Shown piece by piece: positions 25,524 through 34,315 of a DNA stretch of 64,000 nucleotides; within the stretch, counting starts at the first letter, position 1; each line of letters opens with the position of its first letter. The translations under genes were made by a program, and so were the position numbers. A model generated the notes under the pieces. It did not search any database. It saw only the letters and a list, made by a program, of their open reading frames with translations, and was not told the origin of the DNA. The stretch lies in the NCBI GenBank assembly GCA_947498455.1, contig CANMKK010000010.1, forward strand, positions 62,001-126,000, written 5' to 3'. This DNA is from an uncultured Aquimarina sp. Its GTDB lineage: Bacteria; Bacteroidota; Bacteroidia; Flavobacteriales; Flavobacteriaceae.

Positions 25524-25548
25524 TTATTATTCCCCAAAACTATTATTT

Positions 25549-26292
25549 TTAAATAACAGGCTTTATCTTTTCCTGTAATGCTTCCTTGGTACTAACACAA
25601 AGATATCGATTTGAAATTTCTGGTTTTTCGAGTATCACTATTGGAATATTTGTAGCAAGAGCTGCTGCAATCTTTTCGTTTAATTTACCATTACTTCCAC
25701 TTTCTTTCGTAAAAATTACATCGGGTGATAATGTATTAAATAGTTCCATTTCTTTATTCTGGGATTGTGGATATCCAAATAACAAATTCTCTTGCGGAAA
25801 ATTAGCTTTCGCAGCAATCATTCTGGAACTATCACGATCCAAAATACGAAACCAGGTTTGATTCTTTTTCCAAAATGATTGTAATTTAGAGATCGTCTGA
25901 ACTCCTGACAATGCAACTAATGAATTGTATTTCTTTTTTTCAAAATATTGTAATGCATCTTCGAAACTACTGGCATAATAGACTAATGAATGTTCTATTC
26001 TCGCTGTAAATTCTCTTTGAAATTTTATTAATGGTACATCTATCGAAATGTCTGCAATTGTCTTATGTAATTCTATGGCAAATGGATGTGAAGCATTGAT
26101 TATTTGTGTAATCCCATACTTATTACAAAAATTCTCTATTCCTGAAATAGTTAAAATTCCATGTATAGAAGTTCCATTTCCTGTAAACTCTATATTGGCT
26201 TTTGTAGAGTAGTAATAAGGTACTTCTAATTCATCTAATATTTCGGCTACTTGCTTACCTTCTGTTGTACCTCCAAAAACTAGTATCATCAA
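25549..26292 (-). CDS. cobK: Precorrin-6A/cobalt-precorrin-6A reductase (CobK/CbiJ)
   Basis: The 247-residue enzyme reduces the macrocycle with NADPH. It shows MMILVFGGTTEGKQVAEIL at the N-terminus, INASHPFAIELHK with the family's A-S-H-P-F signature (about 66-71), and TKESGSNGKLNEKIAAA near the C-terminus. It overlaps the CbiG-CobM fusion by 4 bp and precedes cbiD by 25 bp. Confidence 0.94.
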   Translation of the reverse strand: MMILVFGGTTEGKQVAEILDELEVPYYYSTKANIEFTGNGTSIHGILTISGIENFCNKYGITQIINASHPFAIELHKTIADISIDVPLIKFQREFTARIEHSLVYYASSFEDALQYFEKKKYNSLVALSGVQTISKLQSFWKKNQTWFRILDRDSSRMIAAKANFPQENLLFGYPQSQNKEMELFNTLSPDVIFTKESGSNGKLNEKIAAALATNIPIVILEKPEISNRYLCVSTKEALQEKIKPVI

Positions 26293-28142
26293 GATTGAAT
26301 TATTTTTCCTTTTTTTCTAAAGATATGATGCCATTGATCATTGTATAACCAAGATCTATTTTTACGTGCTCCAACTGCCTCTCCTACAATTATTAGAACA
26401 GTTCTTGTTAATTTATTTTTTTTAATAATCGTTGTTAATTCAGATAACTTTCCTGTCCACACTTCTTCATCCTCCCAACTTACTCTATACAATACTGCTA
26501 ATGGTGTATCTTCTGGGTAATGCTCTAACAATTGTGTTTGTATTTTTTTAGCAATACCTACACTTAGAAAAATACACATCGTAGCACGCAATTTTGCCAT
26601 ATCAGCAATTTTTTCGTGCTCTGGCATTGGTGTATTTCCTTCTCCTCTGGTTAGAATAATGGTTTGAGCTACTTCTGGAATGGTAAACTCTGATTTAAGA
26701 TATGCAGCGGCAGCCTGAAAAGAGGATATTCCTGGTACGATATAATACTCATATCCTTTTTCATCAAAAATAGTCATCTGTTCTTGAATTGCACCATATA
26801 TAGAAGGGTCTCCAGAGTGCAACCGGACAATAGATTTTCCCTGTGTATAATAGGCGTCAATAATTGTCATTTGCTCTTCTAAGGTCATTGGCGCAGAGTT
26901 TCGCACTAAAGCTCCTTCCTTTGCCATATGAGTTAGAGCTTCTGGCACTAAACTTCCGGCATATAATATACAATCTGCGTTTTCTAGAATGGATTGTCCT
27001 TTTAGTGTTAATAATTCTGGATCTCCGGATCCTGCTCCCACAATTGCAATACTAGCCTTTCGTTCGTATATTGATGATATGCTTAGGGCATAGGTAAACT
27101 TTTTGCCTGATGATGTGAGTGTTTTTGTCTTTTCTATCAACCATTTTGATTGACCTGCCAACAATGCGGATGCAGCCTCAGAAACTCCATACACACCTAC
27201 TTTTTTCTTAACCGTCTCAGACGGATTGGCTACTGAGATGGTATTAAGTTCTTCTCCGGTATACGTAATAAAAGGAATGTCATAATATTCCGAAAAATCT
27301 AAATAGGCTTGTTCGTTATTTTTTATTGTGGCAGAGGCAATTCCGTAGACACTTTCTATAGCAATTCCTTGCTTTTTTAGCTCGGATGTTAATCCACTCA
27401 TAAATAAATTAGGGTCTATATCTTTGGCACAACCACTACCTATAGCTATACAAGGTGGGTAAAATGATATACTTGGCGTATCCGTGGTTATCAACTCATA
27501 CCCTACATAAATTATTAATTCATATTTATTATGCTCGAATGCTCCCTGATCATAATATATATCTACAAAATCCGGACAGGTTTTCTCGAGATATTGAACT
27601 CCTTTGTTTCTTACTTTTAAAATTAAGGCTGTAGGCTTTCTATTTACAAATAAAGAGATAGCTGTATTCAGGGGAGTTAAACTTCTTGTTTTCCAACCAT
27701 AGGTTTTTGCCAATGTATCTAATGCCCATAGGTTCTGCAAATCGCTAGATGTAGAAATTACGGGTTGAGCTTTTAATATCCTACTGATTTGCGTAGTGAG
27801 CTCATTTGCCTTACCAACATGTCCACTTAAAACTGCTTGCGCAAATTTACCTTGATCGTCTATATTAATAACTGCAGGGTCTGTTGTTTTATCTTTAATA
27901 TATGCGGCAATACTCCGAACACAAATTCCCAAAGCTCCTACAAAAATCCAAGCGTCATAATTATGAAATGAAGCTTCTATTAGTTCATTTACGGATTTTA
28001 TTCGCTTCACATCTTTATTCGTTTCTATCACTCTGGTTGTAAATATTTTAGAGCGATAAAATTCTTTTTGTAATGTTAGACCAATAGATACTCCTTGATC
28101 CGTGAAACAGACGATTGCTATTTTAATGGTATGTTCTGACAT
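26289..28142 (-). CDS. CbiG-CobM/CbiF fusion (cobalt-precorrin-5A hydrolase and precorrin-4 C11-methyltransferase)
   Basis: The 617-residue protein has two parts. Residues 1 to about 345 are CbiG: an N-terminal WIFVGALGICVRSIAAY segment, VLSGHVGKANELT (about 107-119) and the C-terminal IGSGCAKDIDPNLF. From about 365 the tetrapyrrole methylase follows, with IVGAGSGDPELLTLKGQ, YAGSLVPEAL, RLHSGDPSIYGA and PGISSFQAAAA, which match CobM/CbiF. The fusion joins consecutive ring-contraction steps: C11 methylation, then acetaldehyde release. This arrangement is found in other Bacteroidota. Confidence 0.93.
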   Translation of the reverse strand: MSEHTIKIAIVCFTDQGVSIGLTLQKEFYRSKIFTTRVIETNKDVKRIKSVNELIEASFHNYDAWIFVGALGICVRSIAAYIKDKTTDPAVINIDDQGKFAQAVLSGHVGKANELTTQISRILKAQPVISTSSDLQNLWALDTLAKTYGWKTRSLTPLNTAISLFVNRKPTALILKVRNKGVQYLEKTCPDFVDIYYDQGAFEHNKYELIIYVGYELITTDTPSISFYPPCIAIGSGCAKDIDPNLFMSGLTSELKKQGIAIESVYGIASATIKNNEQAYLDFSEYYDIPFITYTGEELNTISVANPSETVKKKVGVYGVSEAASALLAGQSKWLIEKTKTLTSSGKKFTYALSISSIYERKASIAIVGAGSGDPELLTLKGQSILENADCILYAGSLVPEALTHMAKEGALVRNSAPMTLEEQMTIIDAYYTQGKSIVRLHSGDPSIYGAIQEQMTIFDEKGYEYYIVPGISSFQAAAAYLKSEFTIPEVAQTIILTRGEGNTPMPEHEKIADMAKLRATMCIFLSVGIAKKIQTQLLEHYPEDTPLAVLYRVSWEDEEVWTGKLSELTTIIKKNKLTRTVLIIVGEAVGARKNRSWLYNDQWHHIFRKKGKIIQS

Positions 28143-28285
28143 GCGACGGTTTTAATGTATTTTTGGTATGCTTAGCTGGGCGTTTAGGTCTCGGATATTC
28201 TCTTTAACAATTATTATCATATTGTTTTTTCCTATTTTTTATTATAGCCTAACCTCAGCATTTGTGACAAAGATACCGCAAGTTA
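28143..28285. other. Intergenic gap between CobL and CbiG-CobM genes
   Basis: This 143-bp gap contains no gene. An AGGTCTC-GGA string near 28187 recalls a B12 box, but no other riboswitch parts are present. No promoter was identified with confidence. Confidence 0.4.
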
Positions 28286-29485
28286 TTATGAAATAATGCT
28301 AGTATCTATCCTTTTTGCTTTTAGCAAAGTTATCGGATTGTGATCATCTAATGAGACTAGATATTCTTCTAAAATTGCATATCCTATTTTCTTACATTCT
28401 TTCTTAAATGTTTTTATCGAATCTTCTCTAACTGCATTGATTACTATAGTTGTATCTGATAATAAGAAAGGTTCTATTTTATGAAAAAGTTCTGGTAATT
28501 GCCCTCCATGACCTCCTACAAAGACTGTATTCGGCTTAGGAAATTGGGTAAGGTTCTGTGTTATGAAATCTCCCATTACAGTTTTGATCCCGGGAATTCC
28601 AAAACGTTTTTGATTTTCTTCTATAATGGTTTTGCATTCTTCTCTTTTTTCAAAAGCTATGACATCCAAATCAGGGTTTCTTAATTTTGCTTCTATACTT
28701 ACTGATCCTGTACAAAAACCTATATCCCAAAACGTACCTGAATTGACAATATCCAGAAGGTGTAAGGTTGTTAAGCGAATGGGCATTTTGGTAATCATCT
28801 TGGGTCTGTTCGGTAATCCTATAAAATCTTTATCTTTTATTCCAAAACTTATCTGACGATGAGATATTTTTTTTAGTATCAAACAATTCAATGGATGAAA
28901 CTTCATTTTTACTGCTTCCTGCAATGACATCTTATGAAATTTCTCTTCTTCTCCTTCTATATCTTCGGCTATATAAAGACTATAATTGTCATATCCATAT
29001 TCTAATAATCTAGTAGCTATGGTTGCTGGTGTTTTTTTGGTATCGGTTAAGATTCCTATATATTCTTTTTGTTGAATTATCACAGTATCTAATGCTTCCC
29101 AGCTTCTCCCGTGTACACTTACTGTTTGTAGATGACTATTATTTATATTAAAAGTATTGGTTAGTAATTGAATAGCACTAAAGTATGGTTCTGTTATGAT
29201 GTTGGCATCGGGATATTTATTTTTTAAGGTATTAGAGAATCCGTAAAAAAGTGGATTTCCTGAAGCAAATACTACGATCTTTTCTGCGGCTTTTTCATAT
29301 TCCTTAAACACCGCAGACATGGGAGATTGGATATATATCCATCGATGGTTTTTTGGGAGGTATTCTTTAACTAATTTGTAATGCCGCTTTCCTCCACTGA
29401 ATGTTTTGGTGTCGAGAATATTTTGTTGTTGTTGATCTGTAAGGTTTGGTTTTTTATTTCCTATACCTATTACATGGAAGGTCAT
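28286..29485 (-). CDS. cobL: Precorrin-6B C5,15-methyltransferase/decarboxylase (CobL; CbiE-CbiT fusion)
   Basis: From ATG at 29485 (MTFHVIGIGNKKP) the product is 399 residues. The N-terminal CbiE half carries FHVIGIG and VVFASGNPLFYGF. The C-terminal CbiT methyltransferase half carries FWDIGFCTGSVSIEA (SAM-binding motif I) and TVFVGGHGGQLPEL. It methylates C5 and C15 and decarboxylates the C12 acetate. A longer frame reaches 29584, but its extra 33 codons are just the structured repeat at 29499-29584, so that start is rejected. Confidence 0.94.
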   Translation of the reverse strand: MTFHVIGIGNKKPNLTDQQQQNILDTKTFSGGKRHYKLVKEYLPKNHRWIYIQSPMSAVFKEYEKAAEKIVVFASGNPLFYGFSNTLKNKYPDANIITEPYFSAIQLLTNTFNINNSHLQTVSVHGRSWEALDTVIIQQKEYIGILTDTKKTPATIATRLLEYGYDNYSLYIAEDIEGEEEKFHKMSLQEAVKMKFHPLNCLILKKISHRQISFGIKDKDFIGLPNRPKMITKMPIRLTTLHLLDIVNSGTFWDIGFCTGSVSIEAKLRNPDLDVIAFEKREECKTIIEENQKRFGIPGIKTVMGDFITQNLTQFPKPNTVFVGGHGGQLPELFHKIEPFLLSDTTIVINAVREDSIKTFKKECKKIGYAILEEYLVSLDDHNPITLLKAKRIDTSIIS

Positions 29486-29498
29486 ACTGCTATTATTT

Positions 29499-29584
29499 GT
29501 GTGAGGGATAGTAATGAAAACCCCACAGCCTGACGTAGGAAGTGCGAGGAGTTGCAATGTATAGCCCGACCCGAAGGGGCACAC
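29499..29584 (+). repeat. Structured flavobacterial repeat, possible ncRNA, copy 2
   Basis: The element starts GTGTGAGGGATAGTAATG, has a variable middle (CCCCACAGCC...GCGAGGAG) and ends GTTGCAATGTATAGCCCGAC...GGGGCACAC. It aligns with 15667-15778 at the start (AGGGAT.GTA.TG), before the end (AGCCCGACC) and in the closing stem. The stem is GTGTG/CACAC here and GCGTT/AACGC there, a compensatory change. It lies between the CobL start and the BluB stop. Confidence 0.6.
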
Positions 29585-29646
29585 CCTAAAAAACTAATAA
29601 AATATCATTAAGCATATACTTAATAAACAAAAGTGCAATGTTATTA

Positions 29647-30300
29647 TTAATACCTTTCTTCTATTATAACTTCTTTCTGTAACTTTTTACGATCCCACTT
29701 TCGTAATTCTAATTCTGGCTGATTATAAAACATATCCGTGTATCCAAAACATAGATATCCTATAAGTTGGTTTTCTTCTGGGGCTTTAAGCACTTTTTTT
29801 ACTTTTTCAGGATCTAAAATGCTTACCCATCCCATGCCTATATTTAGAGATCTTGCCATCAACCACATATTTTGTATTGCGCATACGACACTATATTTTC
29901 CCATATTAGGCATACTGGTTTGTCCTAACACAGGGCCTTCTTTGGGTTTATAGAATACGGCTATATTAAGAGGTGATTCCATGATCCCTTCTAACTTAAG
30001 CTTGATATACTCTCTTTGTTTTTCATCGGCAAACTGTAGGGCTGCTTTTTCTGTTTCTTCGGAAAAAGTTTCTTTTACTGCTTGTTTGGTTTTTTGATCT
30101 CGTACCAATACAAATTCCCATGGTTGGGAAAATCCTACTGATGGTGCTGCTAAGGCTGCTTGTATAATTCTATCTATTGCCTCCTGAGGTATTGGGGTAT
30201 TCATAAAATGATTGCCTCTAACATCTCTTCGATGGATTAAGATCTCTTCGAGTAATTGTTGTTCCTCATTATCAAATAGGCGTTGTGGGTGCTCTTCCAT
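29647..30300 (-). CDS. bluB: 5,6-dimethylbenzimidazole synthase (BluB)
   Basis: The 217-residue flavoenzyme of the nitroreductase fold makes the lower ligand base from FMNH2 and O2. It has IHRRDVRGNHF near the N-terminus (FMN phosphate binding), PSVGFSQPWEFVLV, and GWVSILDPEKVKKVL with YLCFGYTD near the C-terminus, all typical of BluB. It lies 15 bp downstream of the CobJ-CobH gene. BluB requires oxygen, so lower-ligand synthesis is aerobic even though the corrin enzymes are of the oxygen-independent type. Confidence 0.92.
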   Translation of the reverse strand: MEEHPQRLFDNEEQQLLEEILIHRRDVRGNHFMNTPIPQEAIDRIIQAALAAPSVGFSQPWEFVLVRDQKTKQAVKETFSEETEKAALQFADEKQREYIKLKLEGIMESPLNIAVFYKPKEGPVLGQTSMPNMGKYSVVCAIQNMWLMARSLNIGMGWVSILDPEKVKKVLKAPEENQLIGYLCFGYTDMFYNQPELELRKWDRKKLQKEVIIEERY

Positions 30301-30314
30301 AATTTTATTAAAAT

Positions 30315-31664
30315 TTAGGCTTCTTGGAGTGTAAATGCTGCATTGACAATAGCTGCTGCAAAATTACTCCCTCCTCGTTTATCAGTAATTAACGCATAGG
30401 GTATATGTGTTATCGTTTTTAATCTTTCTTTGGATTCAATTACATTTATAAAACCTACCGGAGCTCCAATAACTCCAGTTGGGGTTATTGTTCCTTCCTG
30501 AATCTGATCCGTTATTTCTATTAAGGCCGTTGGCGCATTACCTATAACGAATAATGCATTAGGATATTTCTCTGCTGCAATCCTAATCCCTGCTTGAGTT
30601 CTTGTTAATCCTTCTTTTTCTGCGAGTAACAGCGTTTCTTTATCATTCAGCAAACAAATTACTTCATTCTTATATTTAGAAATATAAGCTTTGGTAATTC
30701 CTGCTGCTACCATAGTAACATCTGTAACAATAGTTCCTCCATTTTTTAGATACTCATTCCATCTGGAAATTGCATCTTCTGATGTTCTTAGATAGTTTAA
30801 ATATTCAAAATCTCCTGAGGTATGTATACATCTTATGGCTGCCCACAAGGCATCTTTTGGCAATTCGTTTTCTGGAATATTATTTCTAATCTCCACAAAA
30901 CTAGCTTGCTGAATCTGCGCCCCTGTTTCTGGCTTGCGATCCAGATACCCTCTTGGAGTTATCAAATGTTCTTTATATCTAAAAGTTTGACTGTTTCCTA
31001 TTAATACGACACAAAACATATCTACCTCATCAACATTAAGATCCACTAAGGTAGTAATTTTAATCTCTTCTTCTTCTCTTCCTAATTGCTTACATATTGC
31101 AACTGGTGTGTCCGAAGAACGATATTCTAAATATATATTTTTCAAGGTCTGAAGTTGCCAATATCTCTTTTTGCTCTTAGGGTTATATAGCCCTGTTACA
31201 AAATCTCCCATTGCTGCAGCATGAATACGTTTTTCGATAGTAGCCCAAGGGGTCATTAGATCTGATAAAGAGATACAACAGAAATCATGTCCTAAAACGG
31301 CTCCTAATTTACTTCCTGCAGTAATAAAAGCGGAAATCCCCGGTACTGTTTCTATAGGAATCTCCAATTTCTGTTCGGCGACTTTTTGGTACACAATAGA
31401 TGCCATAGCATATATACTGGCATCACCAGAACCTATAACTACAACTTGCTCTCCTTCTAAAGCGTGCTGAATTGCTATTTCTGCTCTCTTTTCTTCTTCA
31501 CTCAGTTCTTTCCCTATACATAAAGCATCTTCCTTGATTATATGTTGAATAAATTGGAAATAATAATGGTATCCTATTACTACTGTAGCTTCTGAAATTG
31601 CCTGAGTAGCCATAGGTATAATATAATCTGAATGTCCAGGGCCTAACCCTACAACTTTGATCAT
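30315..31664 (-). CDS. CobJ-CobH fusion (precorrin-3B C17-methyltransferase and precorrin-8X methylmutase)
   Basis: The 449-residue protein has CobJ/CbiH in residues 1 to about 240: IKVVGLGPGHSDYIIPMA, VVVIGSGDASIYAMA, PGISAF and GDFVTGLYNPKSKKRYWQL. CobH/CbiC follows from about 255 to 449, with RCIHTSGDFEYLNYLR (catalytic His of methylmutase in IHTSGD), GGTIVTDVTMVAAGI, IGNAPTAL and GAPVGFINVIESKE. Methyltransferase and methylmutase act at different steps, so the fusion is organisational. The enzyme starts after a hairpin-containing gap downstream of cobI. Confidence 0.94.
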   Translation of the reverse strand: MIKVVGLGPGHSDYIIPMATQAISEATVVIGYHYYFQFIQHIIKEDALCIGKELSEEEKRAEIAIQHALEGEQVVVIGSGDASIYAMASIVYQKVAEQKLEIPIETVPGISAFITAGSKLGAVLGHDFCCISLSDLMTPWATIEKRIHAAAMGDFVTGLYNPKSKKRYWQLQTLKNIYLEYRSSDTPVAICKQLGREEEEIKITTLVDLNVDEVDMFCVVLIGNSQTFRYKEHLITPRGYLDRKPETGAQIQQASFVEIRNNIPENELPKDALWAAIRCIHTSGDFEYLNYLRTSEDAISRWNEYLKNGGTIVTDVTMVAAGITKAYISKYKNEVICLLNDKETLLLAEKEGLTRTQAGIRIAAEKYPNALFVIGNAPTALIEITDQIQEGTITPTGVIGAPVGFINVIESKERLKTITHIPYALITDKRGGSNFAAAIVNAAFTLQEA

Positions 31665-31690
31665 TTTGAGCTAACTATTTTATTGTTTAG

Positions 31691-31724
31691 GAGTTAGATT
31701 AACTTTTAAATATTAATCTAACTC
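31691..31724. repeat. Perfect 12-bp stem hairpin between cobI and cobJ-cobH
   Basis: GAGTTAGATTAA and TTAATCTAACTC flank a 10-bp loop. On the - strand no U-run follows, so it is more likely an mRNA-processing or partial attenuation hairpin than a strong terminator. Confidence 0.6.
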
Positions 31725-31800
31725 TTTACTATTGATTTATGTTTTATATATCGTTTTAATACTAGAACGATGCATCCTACATGTACTATAGATATTATAA

Positions 31801-32499
31801 TCATTCTGATTTTTTAATAATCAATAACGAGAAATATGGAATTTCTCTATTTGTCAGATTATTTATATCTGTTGTCACATATTCTTCATTAGTTCCTAAG
31901 CGTTCACAATAATAACAATTCCAATCTTTCCGTAGTAATTCTGAGTGAAAATTATTCCATCCAGAACGAATTTTCATAAGTATTACAGTATCAAATTTCT
32001 GAAAATATTCTGCAATCTCTTGAATATCATTCGCTCGGGGAATTATTGCTACTTTTTCATTTAGTAAACTTATCGGAATTTGATGTTGTGATGCTCCTAA
32101 AGAAAAAGAATTTATCCCCGGAATTAGAGATATAGAAACTTTTAATTCTTGAAGCTCTGCTAATATATATGAAAAAGATGCATATAAACTAATATCTCCC
32201 TCACATACTATCGCAATTTTTTTTCCGGAACGATATTCTTTTTCAATATTCCTTGCAGTCTTCACATATGTTTGCGATGCTTCTGAACGATCATAGGACA
32301 TCTTTAGAAAAAAACCTTTGAGCTCTTTTTTTTCTAATCCGTGATATTGCAAAATTGGATATACAAAACTTTTTTTTCGATCTTTAGTAATCGATCCCGG
32401 ATAATAAATAAGATCGACTTCTTTTAAAATTCTTAATGACTTTACTGTTATAAGTTCAGGATCTCCCGGCCCCAATGCTATTCCGTGTATGGTATGCAA
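31801..32499 (-). CDS. cobI: Precorrin-2 C20-methyltransferase (CobI/CbiL)
   Basis: The 232-residue enzyme methylates C20 of precorrin-2 or Co-precorrin-2. It shows HGIALGPGDPELITVKSLRIL, YYPGS followed by a basic stretch typical of CobI, IAIVCEGDISLYASFSYIL and PGINSFSLGAS. It lies 5 bp downstream of the adenosyltransferase gene. Both cobalt-early and cobalt-late versions look alike at this level. Confidence 0.93.
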   Translation of the reverse strand: MHTIHGIALGPGDPELITVKSLRILKEVDLIYYPGSITKDRKKSFVYPILQYHGLEKKELKGFFLKMSYDRSEASQTYVKTARNIEKEYRSGKKIAIVCEGDISLYASFSYILAELQELKVSISLIPGINSFSLGASQHQIPISLLNEKVAIIPRANDIQEIAEYFQKFDTVILMKIRSGWNNFHSELLRKDWNCYYCERLGTNEEYVTTDINNLTNREIPYFSLLIIKKSE

Positions 32500-32504
32500 A
32501 ATTG

Positions 32505-33089
32505 TTATGTTTTTTTCTTTTTCCTTTTATAAAGGAATAATTGCCACTTTTCTTCTGCAACACCGGCTTTATCCATTTCTGCTCTTGCCATGGTAAAAAA
32601 CAAATCTGACAACCTATTTACATAGGCTATTACATACTCTTCTACAGATTCGGGATCTTCGTGCATTAGTGTAACCAATCTTCGTTCTCCTCTTCTGATT
32701 TGTGTTCTACATACATGACATAGTGCTGAAATTTCATTTCCTCCTGGTAGTAAAAAGTAATCGGATGGAGAACTTATATTCGCCTCCATCTCATCCATCC
32801 ACTGTTCACAAAATTCTGCACCGTCTTTAGGTCTAGGATTAGGGTTTTCTTTTTTAGAATCTGATGGCCTTGCCAAATGCGACATCATATCCATCAAATC
32901 TTTTTGGATCTTATGAAGATTCGGTTGCCATTCATGGTCGTTTGCCAATTTAGCCCTCAATAATCCTATTGTAGAATTGGCTTCATCTAATGCTCCATTA
33001 CATTCTATCCGTGCTGAGTCTTTATATTCTCTTTTCCCTCCGAAAACACCTGTTTTTCCGGTATCTCCTTTTCTGGTATATATCTTCAT
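32505..33089 (-). CDS. Cob(I)yrinic acid a,c-diamide adenosyltransferase, PduO type
   Basis: The 194-residue protein has the PduO ATP-binding N-terminus YTRKGDTGKTGVFGG (residues 4-18), ALDEANSTIGLLRA, LPGGNEISALCHVCRTQIRRGERR and NRLSDLFFTMARAEM. It transfers 5'-deoxyadenosyl from ATP to cob(I)alamin or its precursors. CobA/CobO-type enzymes are unrelated in sequence. It is 3 bp from cobW and 5 bp from cobI, a tight operon. Confidence 0.94.
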   Translation of the reverse strand: MKIYTRKGDTGKTGVFGGKREYKDSARIECNGALDEANSTIGLLRAKLANDHEWQPNLHKIQKDLMDMMSHLARPSDSKKENPNPRPKDGAEFCEQWMDEMEANISSPSDYFLLPGGNEISALCHVCRTQIRRGERRLVTLMHEDPESVEEYVIAYVNRLSDLFFTMARAEMDKAGVAEEKWQLFLYKRKKKKT

Positions 33090-33092
33090 ATA

Positions 33093-34178
33093 TTACGCCT
33101 CGATTTTAACCATTAATTTTTCTTCTAATGCTTTCTGTAATGTTGGTTCTTCTAATTTCTCTCCAATAATTACTAATCGGGTTGCCTTAATTTCCCCTTC
33201 TATCCATTTTCTATCAAAATAGTTTTCGAATCGATCTGCAACTCCCTGAACAATCATTCGCATTGGTTTTCCTGGGACATGGATGATCCCTTTAATTCGA
33301 TATATGTGATGCTCTTTTACCAAAGATTTTAGAGCATTAATCAATTCTTGTGGTGTATGAGGAGTTTTTACCTCCATTACAATAGAGTTTATAGTATCAT
33401 CGTGTTCGTGATCATGATGGTGATCATCCCCATGCTCATGGTGATGGTGGTCTTCGTGGTGGGAATGTTTACTATCCACGTGATCTTCTGCTTTTGCTCC
33501 TATACCTAATAGTACATCTACAGGAATATCTCCTTTTACTGCAGAAATTAACTTAATCTTTGATCCCACACGGTTCTGAATAATATCAATAACTTCTTTA
33601 TATGTTGATTCGTTGATCAAATCTGATTTTGTCATCACTATTAGATCTGCACACGACAATTGATCTTCGAATAATTCTTCGATAGAAGATTCATGATCCA
33701 GATTTTCATCATCTAATCGCTGTGACTGTACTTTATCACGATCACATATTTCTCCTGTTGCTTGTCCCACACAATCTACTACAGTGATTACAGCATCAAC
33801 TGTTATTTGCGGTTTTAAATCCGGCCAGTTAAAAGCTTTTAACAATGGTTTTGGTAATGCTAACCCTGAAGTTTCTATAATAATATGATCTATATCTTCC
33901 TTACGTTCCATCAACTGGAGCATCGTCGGCAAAAATTCTTCTTGTACTGTACAACAAAGACACCCATTACTTAATTCTAATATATTTTCTTCTTCACAGC
34001 CACAATCATTCCCTTTTAGGATCTCTCCATCCATTCCTAACTCTCCAAACTCATTAACAATGATTGCTAACCGTCTACCATTTGCTTTCTTGGCAATTTG
34101 ATGTATTAGAGTTGTTTTCCCTGATCCCAGAAACCCGGTAATTATTGTCACAGGTATTTTTTGAATATTTATAGCCAT
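33093..34178 (-). CDS. cobW: CobW-family GTPase metallochaperone
   Basis: The 361-residue G3E GTPase has Walker A GFLGSGKTT (15-23), the metal-binding CLCC motif (Cys72, 74, 75), a TKSD guanine motif near 185 and a long His/Asp-rich loop (about 235-262). The CobW_C domain with IHVPGKPMRM follows. CobW proteins deliver Co2+ to CobN in the aerobic pathway, and its presence fits with CobN here. It is the first gene of the cobW-pduO-cobI run. Confidence 0.94.
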   Translation of the reverse strand: MAINIQKIPVTIITGFLGSGKTTLIHQIAKKANGRRLAIIVNEFGELGMDGEILKGNDCGCEEENILELSNGCLCCTVQEEFLPTMLQLMERKEDIDHIIIETSGLALPKPLLKAFNWPDLKPQITVDAVITVVDCVGQATGEICDRDKVQSQRLDDENLDHESSIEELFEDQLSCADLIVMTKSDLINESTYKEVIDIIQNRVGSKIKLISAVKGDIPVDVLLGIGAKAEDHVDSKHSHHEDHHHHEHGDDHHHDHEHDDTINSIVMEVKTPHTPQELINALKSLVKEHHIYRIKGIIHVPGKPMRMIVQGVADRFENYFDRKWIEGEIKATRLVIIGEKLEEPTLQKALEEKLMVKIEA

Positions 34179-34203
34179 ATTTTCTTATCTAAATGATTGC
34201 TAA

Positions 34204-34211
34204 CAAAACTA
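34204..34211 (-). promoter_or_regulatory. Possible -7 box for the cobW operon
   Basis: TAGTTTTG on the - strand fits TAnnTTTG and lies 26 bp upstream of the cobW ATG. A -33 TTG at the usual distance is missing, and no riboswitch was found upstream. Confidence 0.35.
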
Positions 34212-34315
34212 TTTATTATTACCTAAAGGGGAAAACAATTCATCACATCTTTATGTTATTTAACGAACATTTGATAAACTTTTAGTATTAAAACACATTC
34301 ATTATAACTGATAAG

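Noticed and set aside
28143..28285. Possible second cobalamin riboswitch upstream of CbiG-CobM
   Set aside because: Only a weak AGGTCTC-GGA string resembles the B12 box; the other conserved parts (GGTGAAAATCC, GCCACT, GGGAAGGC) are absent.
29486..29584. N-terminal extension of CobL (33 codons)
   Set aside because: It is a translation of the structured repeat; the family N-terminus starts at the ATG at 29485.
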